NCBI GenBank assembly: GCA_012934845.2
Contig: WNNJ02000423.1
Span: 124,001-188,000, forward strand
Reading direction: 5' to 3'
Length of the DNA: 64,000 nt
Source: Pomphorhynchus laevis
Taxonomy: Eukaryota; Acanthocephala; Palaeacanthocephala; Echinorhynchida; Pomphorhynchidae
In this document: positions 1 to 10,430 of the stretch, piece by piece
Numbering within the stretch: the stretch's first letter is position 1
Layout of the letters: each line of letters opens with the position of its first letter
The notes under the pieces: generated by a model
What the model was told of the DNA's origin: nothing
Database searches by the model: none
The model's input: the letters and a program-made list of their open reading frames with translations, nothing else
Made by a program: the position numbers and the translations under genes

Positions 1-1
1 T

Positions 2-2035
2 GACTTCAACGACAGAGCTGGTCGTTGGATTAATGCAGCACTCCGCAGAGCCAGGAACGATTACCTTATTCACAAACCACCGTCCCCAACTTTTCATTGC
101 TCAACAACTAATTCTCTCCTCGACATATTACTGCTTCATAAGATGTGGTTGTTGAAACCCATCTGTACTGAGCAGTCGCGCCAAAAACAGACCATCTCTC
201 ATGACCTAATTCGTTGGCGGATAGAGGAAGATACGTTGCTTAGAAGGAGGTTTCACTTTGATCCCATCAGAGTGGCTTTCTTTCAGGCGGCTATCCAACA
301 CTTCCCCAGAATTGGTAATGAGAATTTGACCGAATTTAATTCCTTCCTCTCCTCGCAAGCTACCGCGTTTCTTTCGACTACCTATAAAGGTCATATTTAC
401 AATCCCACTCCAACAAAACTCAAGGTTTTGGCTAAAATGCTACGTCTTCCCAATGTCTCTGTTTCCGCCAGGCAGGCCATCTCGAATGAATACTGGAGCA
501 CTAGATATAGGTTCCAGCTGAGCAGGGATAAGGCGAACATCGCTCACCTTAACCCTTCTCAGTCTTCCTTCTGGAAGATATTCAAGAAGGAGAAGTTTGT
601 CTGTTGGAAGGATAGAGCTTTGGGTTGGATTGGTAGTATAGGCCTTGATAATGTTTTGAAGGAGTCACTATCCCTACATAATTATGGAGCCACTCAATCT
701 CCCCAACCAATCCCGCCTTGGGGTGTCTCCAGGAGCAGGGACTTATCTGTTACAGATATCCTTAACTCCTGGGGGCCACTTCCGGGCACCTCTAAATCCG
801 TCGCTCCACTATCTTCTCGAGTCTGTCAGCTTTTGACAGCCGATCAAAGAAGAGAAGTGGCCGTCACAATGCTTTTAGCCTCACCATCCGATGTAGCCGG
901 CATCAATATTAGTCGTAGAATTTTCTTACCAAAGCATAGTCCGGTTTCATGTCCCAAAGATCTGCGTCCCATTTCGATTCAAAACTCCCTCATCTCCATC
1001 TACGAAAAAGCGCTTGCGCGTAGAATCCGCGACCATTTAAGTAGGCGTAATTTGATCCCACCGAGTTTTCACGGGTTTGTCAAGGGACGCTCGGTTCATT
1101 CAGCAATAGGTGAAGTGCATCAGTTTTGTAGGGATAATAGCCATCAACTAGCTGTGGCTGTTTTCCTTGACTTTTCTGCTGCATTTGACCGCATTTCCAT
1201 TCCCTTTGTTATCTCCTCTCTCAGGTCACTCGGGTTGCCTGCGAGAATTGTTAACAGGGTGGAGATATTACTGTTTACCAAGAGGTTCTACTATGAAGAC
1301 GACCCTGATGCGTGTCAGTTCTTCCCTATTACAGGTGTGCCCCAAGGATCCCCACTTTCTCCTATCTTATTTCTTGCTGCCTCCATTGTACTATTCAAGA
1401 ATTTTAAACGTGATCAACATCTAGTGGTATACGCTGATGATACCACGGCCCTGTTCTCTGGACGCAGGTGCAAAGATGTCGCTTCAGACATCAGCCGTTT
1501 CTTTTTAAGATTAACAGACCAGCTGACCCTATCCAATCTTATTTTAAATTCATCCAAATCGCAGGTAGTTGTCTTTCATGGCACCCCTGCGACAAAGAAA
1601 AAATTAAAGAGACTAGCACTCTCAGCTCTATCTTCTATATTGACTAATCAACCACTCCCTACCTTCACAAGTCGAGTAAAATACCTAGGGTTCACTGTTA
1701 CGGTGAACTGGTCGGCGAAAGCTGACCTGGATAGACTTAAACGTATCCTGAAGAAAGCTAGGTGGGCCCTGAAACGGGCTCAGCATCTGTCGTTGAATGG
1801 GAAAACCCAAGTGCGCCTCTGGGGTACTTGGGCTATCTCGGGATTAGTCTTCTTTTCGAGAGGACGTCCTCCAGAGCAAAGACTAAGGTTTCTCAAGCTC
1901 CTAATCTCGCGATTACCGCGCATAGTCCGCCTACATTGGATTATTCGGGGGGTGATAGACCCCGGGTGGTTCAGTCGAAGAGCGGCGTGTTGGATGTGCT
2001 GGAGGGCTCAGATCCCGCTGGACCTGAGGCCGTGA
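2..2035 (+). CDS. Family A LINE ORF2 (end of endonuclease plus reverse transcriptase), cut by window edge
   Basis: This frame is open from base 2 to the stop at 2033-2035, about 677 codons. The ATG at 143 is therefore internal, and the true start lies outside the window. The first residues (DFNDRAGRW, then LLDILLLH) are the end of an apurinic-type endonuclease, matching the 36.5 kb copy that has the preceding LILGDFND. RT motifs follow: GFVKGRSVHSAI, FLDFSAAFD (about codon 340 counted from 143), GVPQGSPLSPILF (about 398) and VYADDTTALF (about 428). The product would nick target DNA and copy the element RNA. The clade looks R1/Jockey/CR1-like but is not resolved. The 3' UTR runs to about 2195 and ends in AATAAA-rich sequence. 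No break is visible, so this is the best-kept copy of the family and may be young. Confidence 0.88.
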   Translation, partial: DFNDRAGRWINAALRRARNDYLIHKPPSPTFHCSTTNSLLDILLLHKMWLLKPICTEQSRQKQTISHDLIRWRIEEDTLLRRRFHFDPIRVAFFQAAIQHFPRIGNENLTEFNSFLSSQATAFLSTTYKGHIYNPTPTKLKVLAKMLRLPNVSVSARQAISNEYWSTRYRFQLSRDKANIAHLNPSQSSFWKIFKKEKFVCWKDRALGWIGSIGLDNVLKESLSLHNYGATQSPQPIPPWGVSRSRDLSVTDILNSWGPLPGTSKSVAPLSSRVCQLLTADQRREVAVTMLLASPSDVAGINISRRIFLPKHSPVSCPKDLRPISIQNSLISIYEKALARRIRDHLSRRNLIPPSFHGFVKGRSVHSAIGEVHQFCRDNSHQLAVAVFLDFSAAFDRISIPFVISSLRSLGLPARIVNRVEILLFTKRFYYEDDPDACQFFPITGVPQGSPLSPILFLAASIVLFKNFKRDQHLVVYADDTTALFSGRRCKDVASDISRFFLRLTDQLTLSNLILNSSKSQVVVFHGTPATKKKLKRLALSALSSILTNQPLPTFTSRVKYLGFTVTVNWSAKADLDRLKRILKKARWALKRAQHLSLNGKTQVRLWGTWAISGLVFFSRGRPPEQRLRFLKLLISRLPRIVRLHWIIRGVIDPGWFSRRAACWMCWRAQIPLDLRP

Positions 2036-2224
2036 CATCATTATGAAGACTAAATGCTATTATGAATTGTCTTATTTGAACTGCATTTTTTTTCTAATGT
2101 CTCTTTTCGTTATTTTTTTAGTGGTTGTTAGTTATTTAAGAAATTCCTTATCTTAAGGCATACACAACAATAATAAAGATTTTATTAATAAAAAACATAA
2201 ATGGGATAAAAACGAGTTAGTCAA

Positions 2225-3660
2225 ACATAAAAAATTCATCTTCTCCTTTTTCTTCGGTTTACACCAGTCTTCCGTTCTATTTACGGCCTCAAATCTATAG
2301 GGATCTGAGCCCCCAACCAATTCAACACGCCGCCTTCCGATTGAACCACCCGGAGTCTTCCCCCCGAAGAGACCAATTGGTAAATACTATGCTGGGTAAA
2401 CGCGAGACGAGGAGCTTAAGAAACCTTAGCCTTTGCTCTAGGGACGTCCTATGCAAAAGAAGACTAATCCCGAGATAGCCCAAGTGTTCCAAAGGCGCAC
2501 CTGGGCTTTCCTTTTCAACGACAAATGCTGGGCCCGTTTTAGAGCCCACCTAGCTCTCTTCAGGATACGTTTGAGCCTATCCTGGTCAGCTTTCACCGAC
2601 CAAAGATATAAAATAGGAGAGAGGGGAGCCTTGAATCACACCCGCAAATAGGGAAGAACTGACGCGCATCAGGGTCGTCATCATAATAAAATCGCTTGAT
2701 GCACAGCAGTATCTCCACCGTGTTAACAATTCTCGCAGGCAACCCGAGGGACCTGAGAGGAGAGATAACAAAGGGAATGGAGATGTGGTCAAATGCAGCG
2801 GAAAAATCAAGGAAAACAGCCACAACAAGTTGATGACTGTTCTCCTGACAAGACCGATGCACTTCACCAACTGCTGAATGGACCGAGCGACATATGACAA
2901 ACCCATGGAAACCAGATGGGATTAAGTTTCGCCTACTCGGATGAACGCGGATTCTACGCGCAAGCGCTTTTTCGTAGATCGAGACGAGTGAATTTTGAAT
3001 CGAAATGGGCCGCAGGTCTTTAGGACAAGAGACCGGATATTTTTTGGTAAAAAATCCTTTTACTAATATCGATGCCGGCCACATCGAATGGGGTGGCTAA
3101 TAGCATTGTGAGAGACACCTCCCTTCTTTGATTGGCTGTCAAAAGCTTACAGACACGAGAACAGAGTGAAGCAACGGATTTGGAGGTGCCGGAAAAGGCC
3201 CCCAGTCGTTGATAATATCTGTGACAGATAAGTCTCTACTCCTAAAGTCTCCCCAAGGCCTGATTGGTTGAGGTGATTGCGTGGTTCCATAGTTGTGTAG
3301 GGCTAGTGATTCCTTCAAAACATTTCTAAAGCCTATACTACCGATCCAACCCAAAGCCCTATCCTTCCAACACACAAACTTCTCCTTCCTAAATATCTTC
3401 TAGAAGGAAGACTGAGACGGGTTAAAACGAACAATATTCGTCTTATCCCTACTCAGCTGGAACCTATATCTATTGTTCCAGTATTTATTCGAGAAGGTTT
3501 GTCTGCCGGAAGCAAAGAGATTAGGAAGGTTCAGCAATTTAGCTAGGGCCTTGAGTTTTGTCGGAATGGGACTGAAAATGCGACCATTATAGGTTGTCGA
3601 AAGCAACGCGGTGGCTTGCGAAGAGAGGTAGGAATTAAATTCGGTCAAACTCTCATTGCT
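2225..3660 (-). mobile_element. Family A LINE, copy 2 (broken, tail-to-tail with copy 1)
   Basis: The minus strand carries the same protein as 2-2035 in several short frames: LTEFNSYLSSQATALLSTTY near 3640, KDRALGWIGSIG near 3370, CPKDLRPISIQNSLVSIYEK near 3030, FLDFSAAFDHIS near 2800, and a stretch matching the C-terminal end near 2330-2550. The YADD block is missing between about 2590 and 2640, where the RT jumps to the 3' part. At least four frame breaks are present. The copy is cut near 3660, upstream of the LTEF motif, so the endonuclease is absent. Its 3' end faces that of copy 1 across only about 30 bp. Confidence 0.85.
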
Positions 3661-4864
3661 AATTCGCCCCCGTTTTTGACTTGACCGACGTCACCGAATG
3701 AAGTTTGTAGTTCTTTTTTAGTTGGCTCAAGTCCTCCTACTCTAGCTGAAAGGGGAAGTTCGAGATTTTCAAAGTAGCCTGAATTGGCTTTAAAACGATA
3801 GTTCCCAACTGGGTTAGATTCTTTTAAAAAACGAATTGTACTATTTCATCAGATCAGAAGTAACAAACGAGATTTTGATTGTGGTCTCGAAAATCTTAGC
3901 TTAGTTGAATAACACTCTGTTTGAGTACTGTTTTACAAACTCACGGAGAAAATAGCTGAATAATTTATGCCTCTCGAGAGGCTTAATGACCGTTACTATA
4001 GCCAAGTTGTTCAGCTTTGGTATTGGAGGAAGTACCCCCGAGTCATTTATAGAATTTTGACACAAACCACTTACCTTACAGTCTTTGTTTTGCAAGTAAG
4101 AACACAAATGAATACCTTTTTTTGCACTTTTTGCCTGGAAATTGTGAGAATTTTCATTGAAATTGCAAGAACTTTGAAGCTCCGACATTTTACACTTCGT
4201 GATTGTTATCTCTGTAAAGACTCTCTTAGCAAATGCACATCAAAACATATTTAAGAGTGTTGGTTTGCAAACCATCAAATTGACAATCTATCGAAAAGCG
4301 ATTTAGTATATGTTGTAAATATTCGGTAATAGACGCCAGCGAAACAAGGTCGTGTGTTGAGAACACTGATGGTATATTGATCGAACCATGCTGGGAAGCC
4401 ATTTTCACCCGTGACTGTAAATTAGATCGTATGCTGAGAAATCGATAACATACGATATGACTGTAAATCATATTGTGTGTTGGCCAACCGTTTAGTAGAT
4501 TAGTCCATAACTATCTTTTAGATAAATAAAGTACCTGTATTTTATATTCCATTCGGTACAAATGGTATCGTTTATCACTTATAAAAATGCTGTGCAACGA
4601 ACGTTTTGGAGCTTAAAAGACTACGAAAAAAACTCAAATCAACGATTTCGACTGGATCTTCTAAAATAAAGGTTAGTGACTTAAGTGCTCTTAATCGGAA
4701 AATGGATGAGCTTCCTCCTATAAAAAAACTAGTTAACCAAGTGAACATTATCCCTTCTATTCGAATACAGAAAAACCAATCATTCAATGAATTCCTTAGG
4801 AAATTTATAAGCTGACAACCTAACGGAATCATGATTAATTCCGCCAAGGTAATGAATAATTAAT
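3661..4864. other. Unassigned stretch with short open frames
   Basis: Two minus-strand frames (4471-4226 and 4188-3901) lie end to end in different phases. The first, read from an internal Met (MASQHGSINIP), looks protein-like. The second ends LPPIPKLNN...FSYFLREFVKQ. A plus-strand frame at 4606-4815 ends LPPIKKLVN...FNEFLRKFIS, so the two C-termini look related and lie as an inverted pair about 400 bp apart. I do not recognise the family. It could be a decayed mobile-element protein or host sequence. Confidence 0.3.
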
Positions 4865-5490
4865 ATAGAATTTCCTTTTAAGATTAAAAGACCAGCTACC
4901 ACTATCCAATCTTGTACTCAATTCCTCTAAATCGCAGGTGGTCATCTTTAATCGCGCCCATGCCTCCAAAAAGAAGCTTAAGAGATTAGCACTATCTGCA
5001 ATCTCCTCCATTTTGCAGCCTCAATCACTCCCGACCTTCACAAGTCGAATAAAATACCTAGGGTTTACCATTACGGTGAATGGTCCTGGATAGACTCAAA
5101 CGTATCATGAAGAAAGCTAGATGGGCCATGAAACGGGCTCAGCATCTGTTATTGAATGGGAAAACCCAAGTGCGCCTCTGGGGTACTTGGGCTATCTCAG
5201 GATTAGTCTTCTTTTCACGAGGACGTCTCCCAGAACAAATACTAAAACTTCTCAAGCTCCTAATCTCGCGATTACCGAGCATAGTCCGCCTTGATTAAAT
5301 TTTTTGGGTGTGAGAAACCCCGGGTAGTTTAATCAGAGAACGGCGTGTTGGAATGGCTGAAGGGCTCAGATTCCTGTGGACCTGAGGCCATTACACAATG
5401 ACACCTTTAGCGACCGACTTACCTTGTTGACTGATTTTCTTTTGCATGTTTTCTTTTTAAAAACTTTTGTAGTAATTGTATAGTTATTAA
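4865..5490 (+). mobile_element. Family A LINE, copy 3 (3' end only)
   Basis: The sequence starts inside the RT (LRLKDQLPLSNLVLNSSKSQ) and runs through the thumb (PTFTSRIKYLGFT, KKARWAMKRAQHL, KTQVRLWGTWAISGLVFFSRG) to the 3' UTR and the AACAAAATCTTTATTATT tail. About 15 codons around the SAKADLDR stretch are deleted, and several stops are present near the C-terminus. It is a 5'-truncated, decayed copy. Confidence 0.82.
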
Positions 5491-5655
5491 CAAAATCTTT
5501 ATTATTATGGTATCGTTTATTGTACAGATTGCTTGTTGACGAGTATTATTAACTTTAAGAAAGCATATTAGAATCATCCAAGCTTCCGTTAAGATAAATT
5601 TTTGCTATACATTGAGAAATTACCTAACTTGAAAGAATGAATTTTCCTAATTTCA

Positions 5656-6085
5656 TAAAATATATAAATCAACACAATAATATAAAGAATAAATTTAAAC
5701 TCTTAAGTGGCAAATTTTTATGGATGGATAATAAATAATATACTTTGTATTAGAATAAGATACTAGATAGTTATTTCAGAGGAGATACATCATTAGCATG
5801 ATGCTGCTATGTTGGGTAGAGGAGTTAGGGGCCGAAATCTGATAGCATAGCAGTTCCTCCTGATGACCTCTAATTCTTATTCTGATACAACGTCTGTTAT
5901 TTATTAGTCAATTTATAAAAATGACTTTTATTTTAAATTTCAATTTTTTATTTTAACTTGATTTAAATTATAGAAAATCTAAAAACAATTATTTATTTTA
6001 TTATTTAATTATTAAATTTTGATTTAGCATTAATATGTTTTGTTTATTTTATAATTATATTAAATACGTAGACTCAGTTAGCTGA
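5656..6085 (+). repeat. 5' pseudo-LTR of the Naiad-like element
   Basis: This is a direct repeat of 9156-9589, with a few small indels. It starts within the 3' coding end, includes the CTGCTATG/CATAGCAG stem and the CTGATGA-bearing ribozyme-like motif, and ends near the words TACGTAGACTCAGTTAGC. Beyond 6085 the 5' copy continues into a leader (6085-6520) that is seen again at 12157-12470. Confidence 0.8.
5804..5873 (+). ncRNA. Hammerhead-like motif in rearranged order (terminal repeat, copy 1)
   Basis: The order is CTGCTATG-TTGGGT, then GTA as a possible cleavage triplet, GAGGAG, TTAGGGG, CC, GAAA, a strand ending CATAGCAG, TTCCTC, CTGATGA, CCTCTAA. The pairs are CTGCTATG with CATAGCAG (helix III), GAGGAG with TTCCTC (helix I) and TTAGGGG with CCTCTAA (helix II, leaving CC unpaired). 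All hammerhead core words are present, but the paired segments interleave. Self-cleavage is not shown by sequence. Confidence 0.45.
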
Positions 6086-6525
6086 TTTAATTTGTTTTAC
6101 TGACATGTTATTATTGACCTGTGGACTTTGTTTTCCCGGTAATATGACCTCTGCCAGAAATACTGAAACTATGTATTATTGGTTACGACTTTACTATTAT
6201 TTTTTCTTATTTTCAAACAAGTTTGATGAATTATTAATTCTTAAAAAAGGGAGAAGTTTGCATCCCAAGGTGTTTACACTTTAAAATGTAAACTGCTTCA
6301 CGTGATCACGTTTAAGAGACCAGGTAATGGCCAATAGCTAGGTCGCGTAGCGCGTGGAGAGAAGGTGGTAGATCTTTATAGATCTTGTTCCAGCCTGCAA
6401 CCGCCTTAAGCAGGGCAGCCCCCTGTCAGATGCTGCTGGATGGCCGTTGTAAATTTAGTCTGAGTCAACTAAACTAGGTGGCGACACCGAAAAAGCAACG
6501 TTAAAAATTATGACTTAAAAGTTAC

Positions 6526-6873
6526 ATGTACTCAACCATATTGGAAAAATACGTAAGTACAAATGATTTCAATTTTAGATCTTTTAAATGTAACAGAAAA
6601 AATTGTATAGTTTGTGATGTTATAAATAATAATAATTGTATCGTAAGTAATACGACAAACAAATGTTTTTCATTAAATATTAATAATAATTGTAACTGCA
6701 ATACCGCAGGTGTAGTGTATCTTATACAATGTACATGTGGATTGCAATCTATAGGAAAAACATATCAAATATTAAAAACTAGGTTTAGGCAACACATATA
6801 TAATATACAGCATAATAGTCAAACTATATTTCATAAACATATGAGATTAATAGGACATGATATCAAAAACTAA
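6526..6873 (+). CDS. GIY-YIG endonuclease domain of the Naiad-like element
   Basis: This 115-codon frame holds a zinc-finger-like cysteine set (FKCNRKNCIVC, later NNCNCNTAG) followed by GVVYLIQCTCG, SIGKTYQILKTRFRQH and the tail of a GIY-YIG fold. The GVVYLIQ / SIGKT pair stands for the GIY and YIG strands, and the RFRQH stretch carries the conserved arginine region. In Penelope elements this domain nicks target DNA for priming. The frame overlaps the next one (6857) by 17 bases in another phase, so the two were probably one protein that has since shifted frame. The ATG at 6526 is a plausible start because a long non-coding leader precedes it. Confidence 0.75.
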   Translation: MYSTILEKYVSTNDFNFRSFKCNRKNCIVCDVINNNNCIVSNTTNKCFSLNINNNCNCNTAGVVYLIQCTCGLQSIGKTYQILKTRFRQHIYNIQHNSQTIFHKHMRLIGHDIKN

Positions 6874-7900
6874 ATTATTTATTTTAGAACATATTATCGA
6901 AGAAAACATTTCAATATTAAATCAAAAACTATTAGAAAAAGAAGATTTTTGGATTAAAACGCTTAATTCCATGTACCCATTAGGATTGAATGACGTGGTA
7001 CAAGGAAATGGCAGAAGTAGTATAATACATAATAAACAACTATATTATAATAATCCAGTTAAACGCAAACCAAGAAGTCATTGTGATAAAAGGAATAGGA
7101 AAAATAGAGTTAAAAATATTAAAAAAGATATGTATATAAATGAACGATTAGAAATATTAAAACAACTTTTAAGTGATAATAAGCTAAAAGATCTTTATGT
7201 AAATATAAGAAGTTTTTCTAAAGATATCATATGTTCAATAAATCAAAAATTAATTAACGACTATGATAGGCTAAGTTGTATAAAAGACAGTTATTGTAAT
7301 ACAAAATACTATAATCGTACAATAAATGTTAATAATAACAATAGAAAATATACATTAACAATAAACTTCATTAATAAATGTATAGATAACATAAATATAG
7401 GTAGACTTTTTAATAATTCTAAAAGTAAAGAAATAATAGGGTCAGATTTAAGTAAATATATTCCTGAAATAAGGTATAAACTCCTACCACCATTTGGACG
7501 AAAAATTTGTAATTATAATAAAGAATTAAAATCAATATGTAACGATAATATTAGAAACATAATGGAAACAGAATGCAATTGTAAAAGTCTTAGTTTTGAT
7601 AAAATAAATGAACATATATGTACCCATAATCTGGAATTAATTGAAAATTGTGAATTAAAAAAGCTGCTATCAAAGGGGTATAAATATAGATTAAATAATA
7701 GTAACGACAAAAATAAAATTTACAATTCGTTATATAATAACTTAAATGATTACTTTAGTAGGCTGATTAATAGTGAAAGCACGAATATATCTAAGATAAA
7801 AATTTGGAAAGATTATATATTTGATAAAATTAAAAATAAAATGAAAATAACAAACAATTATAAAAGGAAAGATAAAATTAATAAAGATATGTATAAATAA
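6857..7900 (+). CDS. Linker region of the Naiad-like polyprotein
   Basis: This 347-codon frame is very rich in Asn, Lys and Ile. It begins where the GIY-YIG frame ends and finishes the domain (LFILEHI..., KEDFWIKTLNSMYPLGLND, the typical C-terminal end of this GIY-YIG group). The middle has no motif I know apart from a short cysteine set near codons 235-255 (ETECNCKSL...HICTHN) and PPFGRKI. It probably bridges the nuclease and the RT and may bind RNA. The true start is not its first Met, because the reading continues from the upstream frame. Confidence 0.6.
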   Translation: MISKTKLFILEHIIEENISILNQKLLEKEDFWIKTLNSMYPLGLNDVVQGNGRSSIIHNKQLYYNNPVKRKPRSHCDKRNRKNRVKNIKKDMYINERLEILKQLLSDNKLKDLYVNIRSFSKDIICSINQKLINDYDRLSCIKDSYCNTKYYNRTINVNNNNRKYTLTINFINKCIDNINIGRLFNNSKSKEIIGSDLSKYIPEIRYKLLPPFGRKICNYNKELKSICNDNIRNIMETECNCKSLSFDKINEHICTHNLELIENCELKKLLSKGYKYRLNNSNDKNKIYNSLYNNLNDYFSRLINSESTNISKIKIWKDYIFDKIKNKMKITNNYKRKDKINKDMYK

Positions 7901-7996
7901 CTTACTAAATTAAAGGATAACCATATAATAACAACTATTGATAAAGCTAGTAATAACTTTGTCTTCATACGCAAAAAGCTTTATTATGATTTAATA

Positions 7997-9240
7997 ATGA
8001 AAGAGGTTAATTCTAATGATTTAAATGTAAATCCAACATATGAACGTAGTGAGTTGAGTTTTGAAACAATTATTACAAGTCACTGTTCTATAATGGATAA
8101 AAAGGGTATAAAGGTTGAATCAGATAATAAAACTATACTTATAATATATTGGAATCTGAAATTACATAAAAATCCAATAAAACCTAGGTTCATATGTAGT
8201 GCGTTTAAATGTACATTAAAACCACTTTCTGTCTATATGAATAAAATACTTAAAGTAATTAAAGCACACTTTAAAAAATATTGCAAGGTAATCGAAATTA
8301 ATACTGGTATAACACACTATTTCAGTATTAATTCTACATAAGAATTTTAAGAACAGACAAAAGGAATAAATTTTCAAAATATAAATACATACGATTTTAG
8401 TACGCTTTATACAAATCTAGATTTAGTAGATATTAAAGAAGCGTTAGTAAAATTAATTAATCTTGTATTCGGAAAAAGATATACATATATATGTTATAAT
8501 AATTATAACGCCTATCTAACAAAAATTAAACCATCAAATAAATATAAATATATGGATAAAATTGAATTAATAGAATCCTTAAATATTTTGATAAATCAAA
8601 ATTATTTAAAAGTAGGGACATCTATATTTAGACAAGTAAAAGGTGTTCCAATGGGTGGTAATAGTAGCCCAATTATAGCTGACTTGTTTTAAGCTTTATA
8701 GAATATGAATTTGTTCATAACTGTGTAAAAACTAAATCTAAACAATATAAATATATGAAATATATATTTCGATACATTGATGATATATGTGTATTTAATT
8801 CTAATAATTTTTATTCAATTAGTGAGCACATTTATCCAGAAAGCCTTATTCTTAACAAAACCAATATTAATGATAAAGAAGGTGTATATCTAGATATGAA
8901 CATTAAATTAACATTAACTAAAACTACTATTAATTTATATCGTAAAGATGACATATTTAAATTTACAAGAAACATATTTTTGCATGAGCATTCATGCATA
9001 CCATATAATATAAATATAATACATTAAATAATGAAATTTTAAGAATTTCAACAATATGTAATGATATTGGCTTTCTTCAAAATCATTTAAATAATTTAAT
9101 AGATACATATTTTAAACTAGGTTACTATAAAAATAACATCAAGCAGAAAATAGTAAAATATATAAATCAACACAATAATATAAAGAATAAATTTAAACTC
9201 TTAAGTGGCAAATTTTTATGGATAATAAATAATATACTTT
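7997..9240 (+). CDS. Penelope-type reverse transcriptase region, in broken frames
   Basis: Pieces in order are: LKLHKNPIKPRFICSA (7997-8341, finger motif), FSTLYTNLDLVDIKEAL (near 8391, the catalytic-Asp motif with S in place of the usual D-x-x-S order), VKGVPMGGNSSPIIADLF (near 8640), FRYIDDICVFN (near 8767, the YIDD box), YPESLILNKTN and YLDMNIKLT, then the C-terminal LIDTYFKLGYYK and LLSGKF. This matches the RT family that goes with GIY-YIG in Penelope-like elements. Several stops and shifts split it, so no active enzyme is made from this copy. Confidence 0.72.
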
Positions 9241-9589
9241 GTATTAGAATAAGATACTAGATAGTTTTATCAGAGGAAATACATCATTAGCATGTATTTG
9301 GCCCCGCTGCTATGTTGGGTAGAGGAGTTAGGGCCGAAACCTTATTGCATAGCAGTTCCTCCTGATGACCTCTAATTCTTATTCTGATACAACGTCTGTT
9401 ATTTATTAGTCAATTCATAAAAATGACGTTTATTTTAAATTTCATTTTTTAACTTGATTTAAATTATAGAAAATCTAAAAACAATTATTAATTTTATTAT
9501 TTAATTATTAAATTTTGATTTAGCATTATTATGTTTTGTTTATTTTATAATTATATTAACTACGTAGACTCAGTTAGCTGATTTAATTT
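9156..9589 (+). repeat. 3' pseudo-LTR of the Naiad-like element
   Basis: This is a near-identical copy of 5656-6085. It ends at the words CTCAGTTAGCTGATTTAATTT and then diverges into simple AT-rich DNA. It holds the second ribozyme-like motif at 9307-9375. Confidence 0.8.
9307..9375 (+). ncRNA. Hammerhead-like motif in rearranged order (terminal repeat, copy 2)
   Basis: The parts are the same as at 5804: CTGCTATG, GGGTA, GAGGAG, GAAAC, CATAGCAG, TTCCTC, CTGATGA, CCTCTAA. The inner part of helix III is partly lost (CTTATTG in place of CTGATAG), while helices I and outer III are intact. Confidence 0.4.
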
Positions 9590-9600
9590 AAAATCGTTTA

Positions 9601-10430
9601 AAAATGTTAAACAATATATTTTAAAATATTTTAATTTAAAATAATTCAAAATATTTTATTTTGAATTCGATTTATTTGATGGACACATAATTGATCCAGT
9701 AACGAAATATGGGCACAAACACAAAAATCTTCAAGTTACATAATTTTGTGATTACGATTTGTAGATATTGTAATCTCTGGAAGAAACGATATGATATTTC
9801 TAAAAGTATGTAAATTCAAAAAATATCAGTTATTAGATAGTATATTTGAATAAATTATATGTTATGTTTAGTTATAACTATTCTTAGTTTTCAGAGAAAA
9901 CTACATTTACTATTGTTGATACAAAAACCCACATTATCATTTAAATACATTCTATTTAAATTTGGGAAATGTTCTAATTATATTTTAGAATATTTAATTT
10001 ATTCATTTTGGTAAAACAGTTTTGTATTACTTTTAGTTATTGTGTGTCCACTATATCAATGAAATAATACCAGATCAGAATGCTACTTATTCCTTTTTTC
10101 ACTATTTTATGACTATTAATTTGATGCTATTCCGAAAATATACCGTTATTCACATTATATATTTTTCTGGCATAGAGCATAAGCTATCTCGACAATGTAT
10201 TAAAAACACCGGTGCGCGTACTAAATATTCAGAGTCGCGTGGTCAGTTATCATGTTATTCTTCGCGACAATAGGACAAATTTCAAATTCACAATAAATAT
10301 AACTATATTTTTTCTGACGATGATACACCTTTCTATGGTAATTTTTATCATTGTCATTTATAACTGTTTAAAAATAAATCTAAATTATATAAAGATATTA
10401 AATATTTACAATATAAATATATGATATATA
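9601..10430. other. AT-rich spacer, nothing assigned
   Basis: The stretch consists of ATTTTAAA-type low-complexity runs and short open frames without recognisable motifs. I see no gene here. Confidence 0.6.

Larger units (their letters stand above)
5656..9600 (+). mobile_element. Penelope-like element, Naiad type (N-terminal GIY-YIG), with terminal repeats
   Basis: A GIY-YIG nuclease-like domain (6526-6800) lies upstream of a Penelope-type reverse transcriptase (about 8381-9240) on the same strand. That is the permuted order known for the Naiad group; ordinary Penelope elements have it C-terminal. The block 5656-6085 repeats 9156-9589 almost exactly. Each copy begins inside the last coding codons (KYINQHNNIKNKFKLLSGKF), which is how Penelope pseudo-LTRs behave. 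The coding region is split over at least five frames, so this copy is dead. Base composition is extreme (Asn/Lys/Ile-rich). Further 3' ends follow downstream. Confidence 0.82.

Noticed and set aside
5860-5884. Box C/D snoRNA (TGATGA and CTGA in the Penelope terminal repeat)
   Set aside because: The boxes are only about 17 bases apart and there is no terminal stem at the right distance. The CTGATGA fits the hammerhead layout better.
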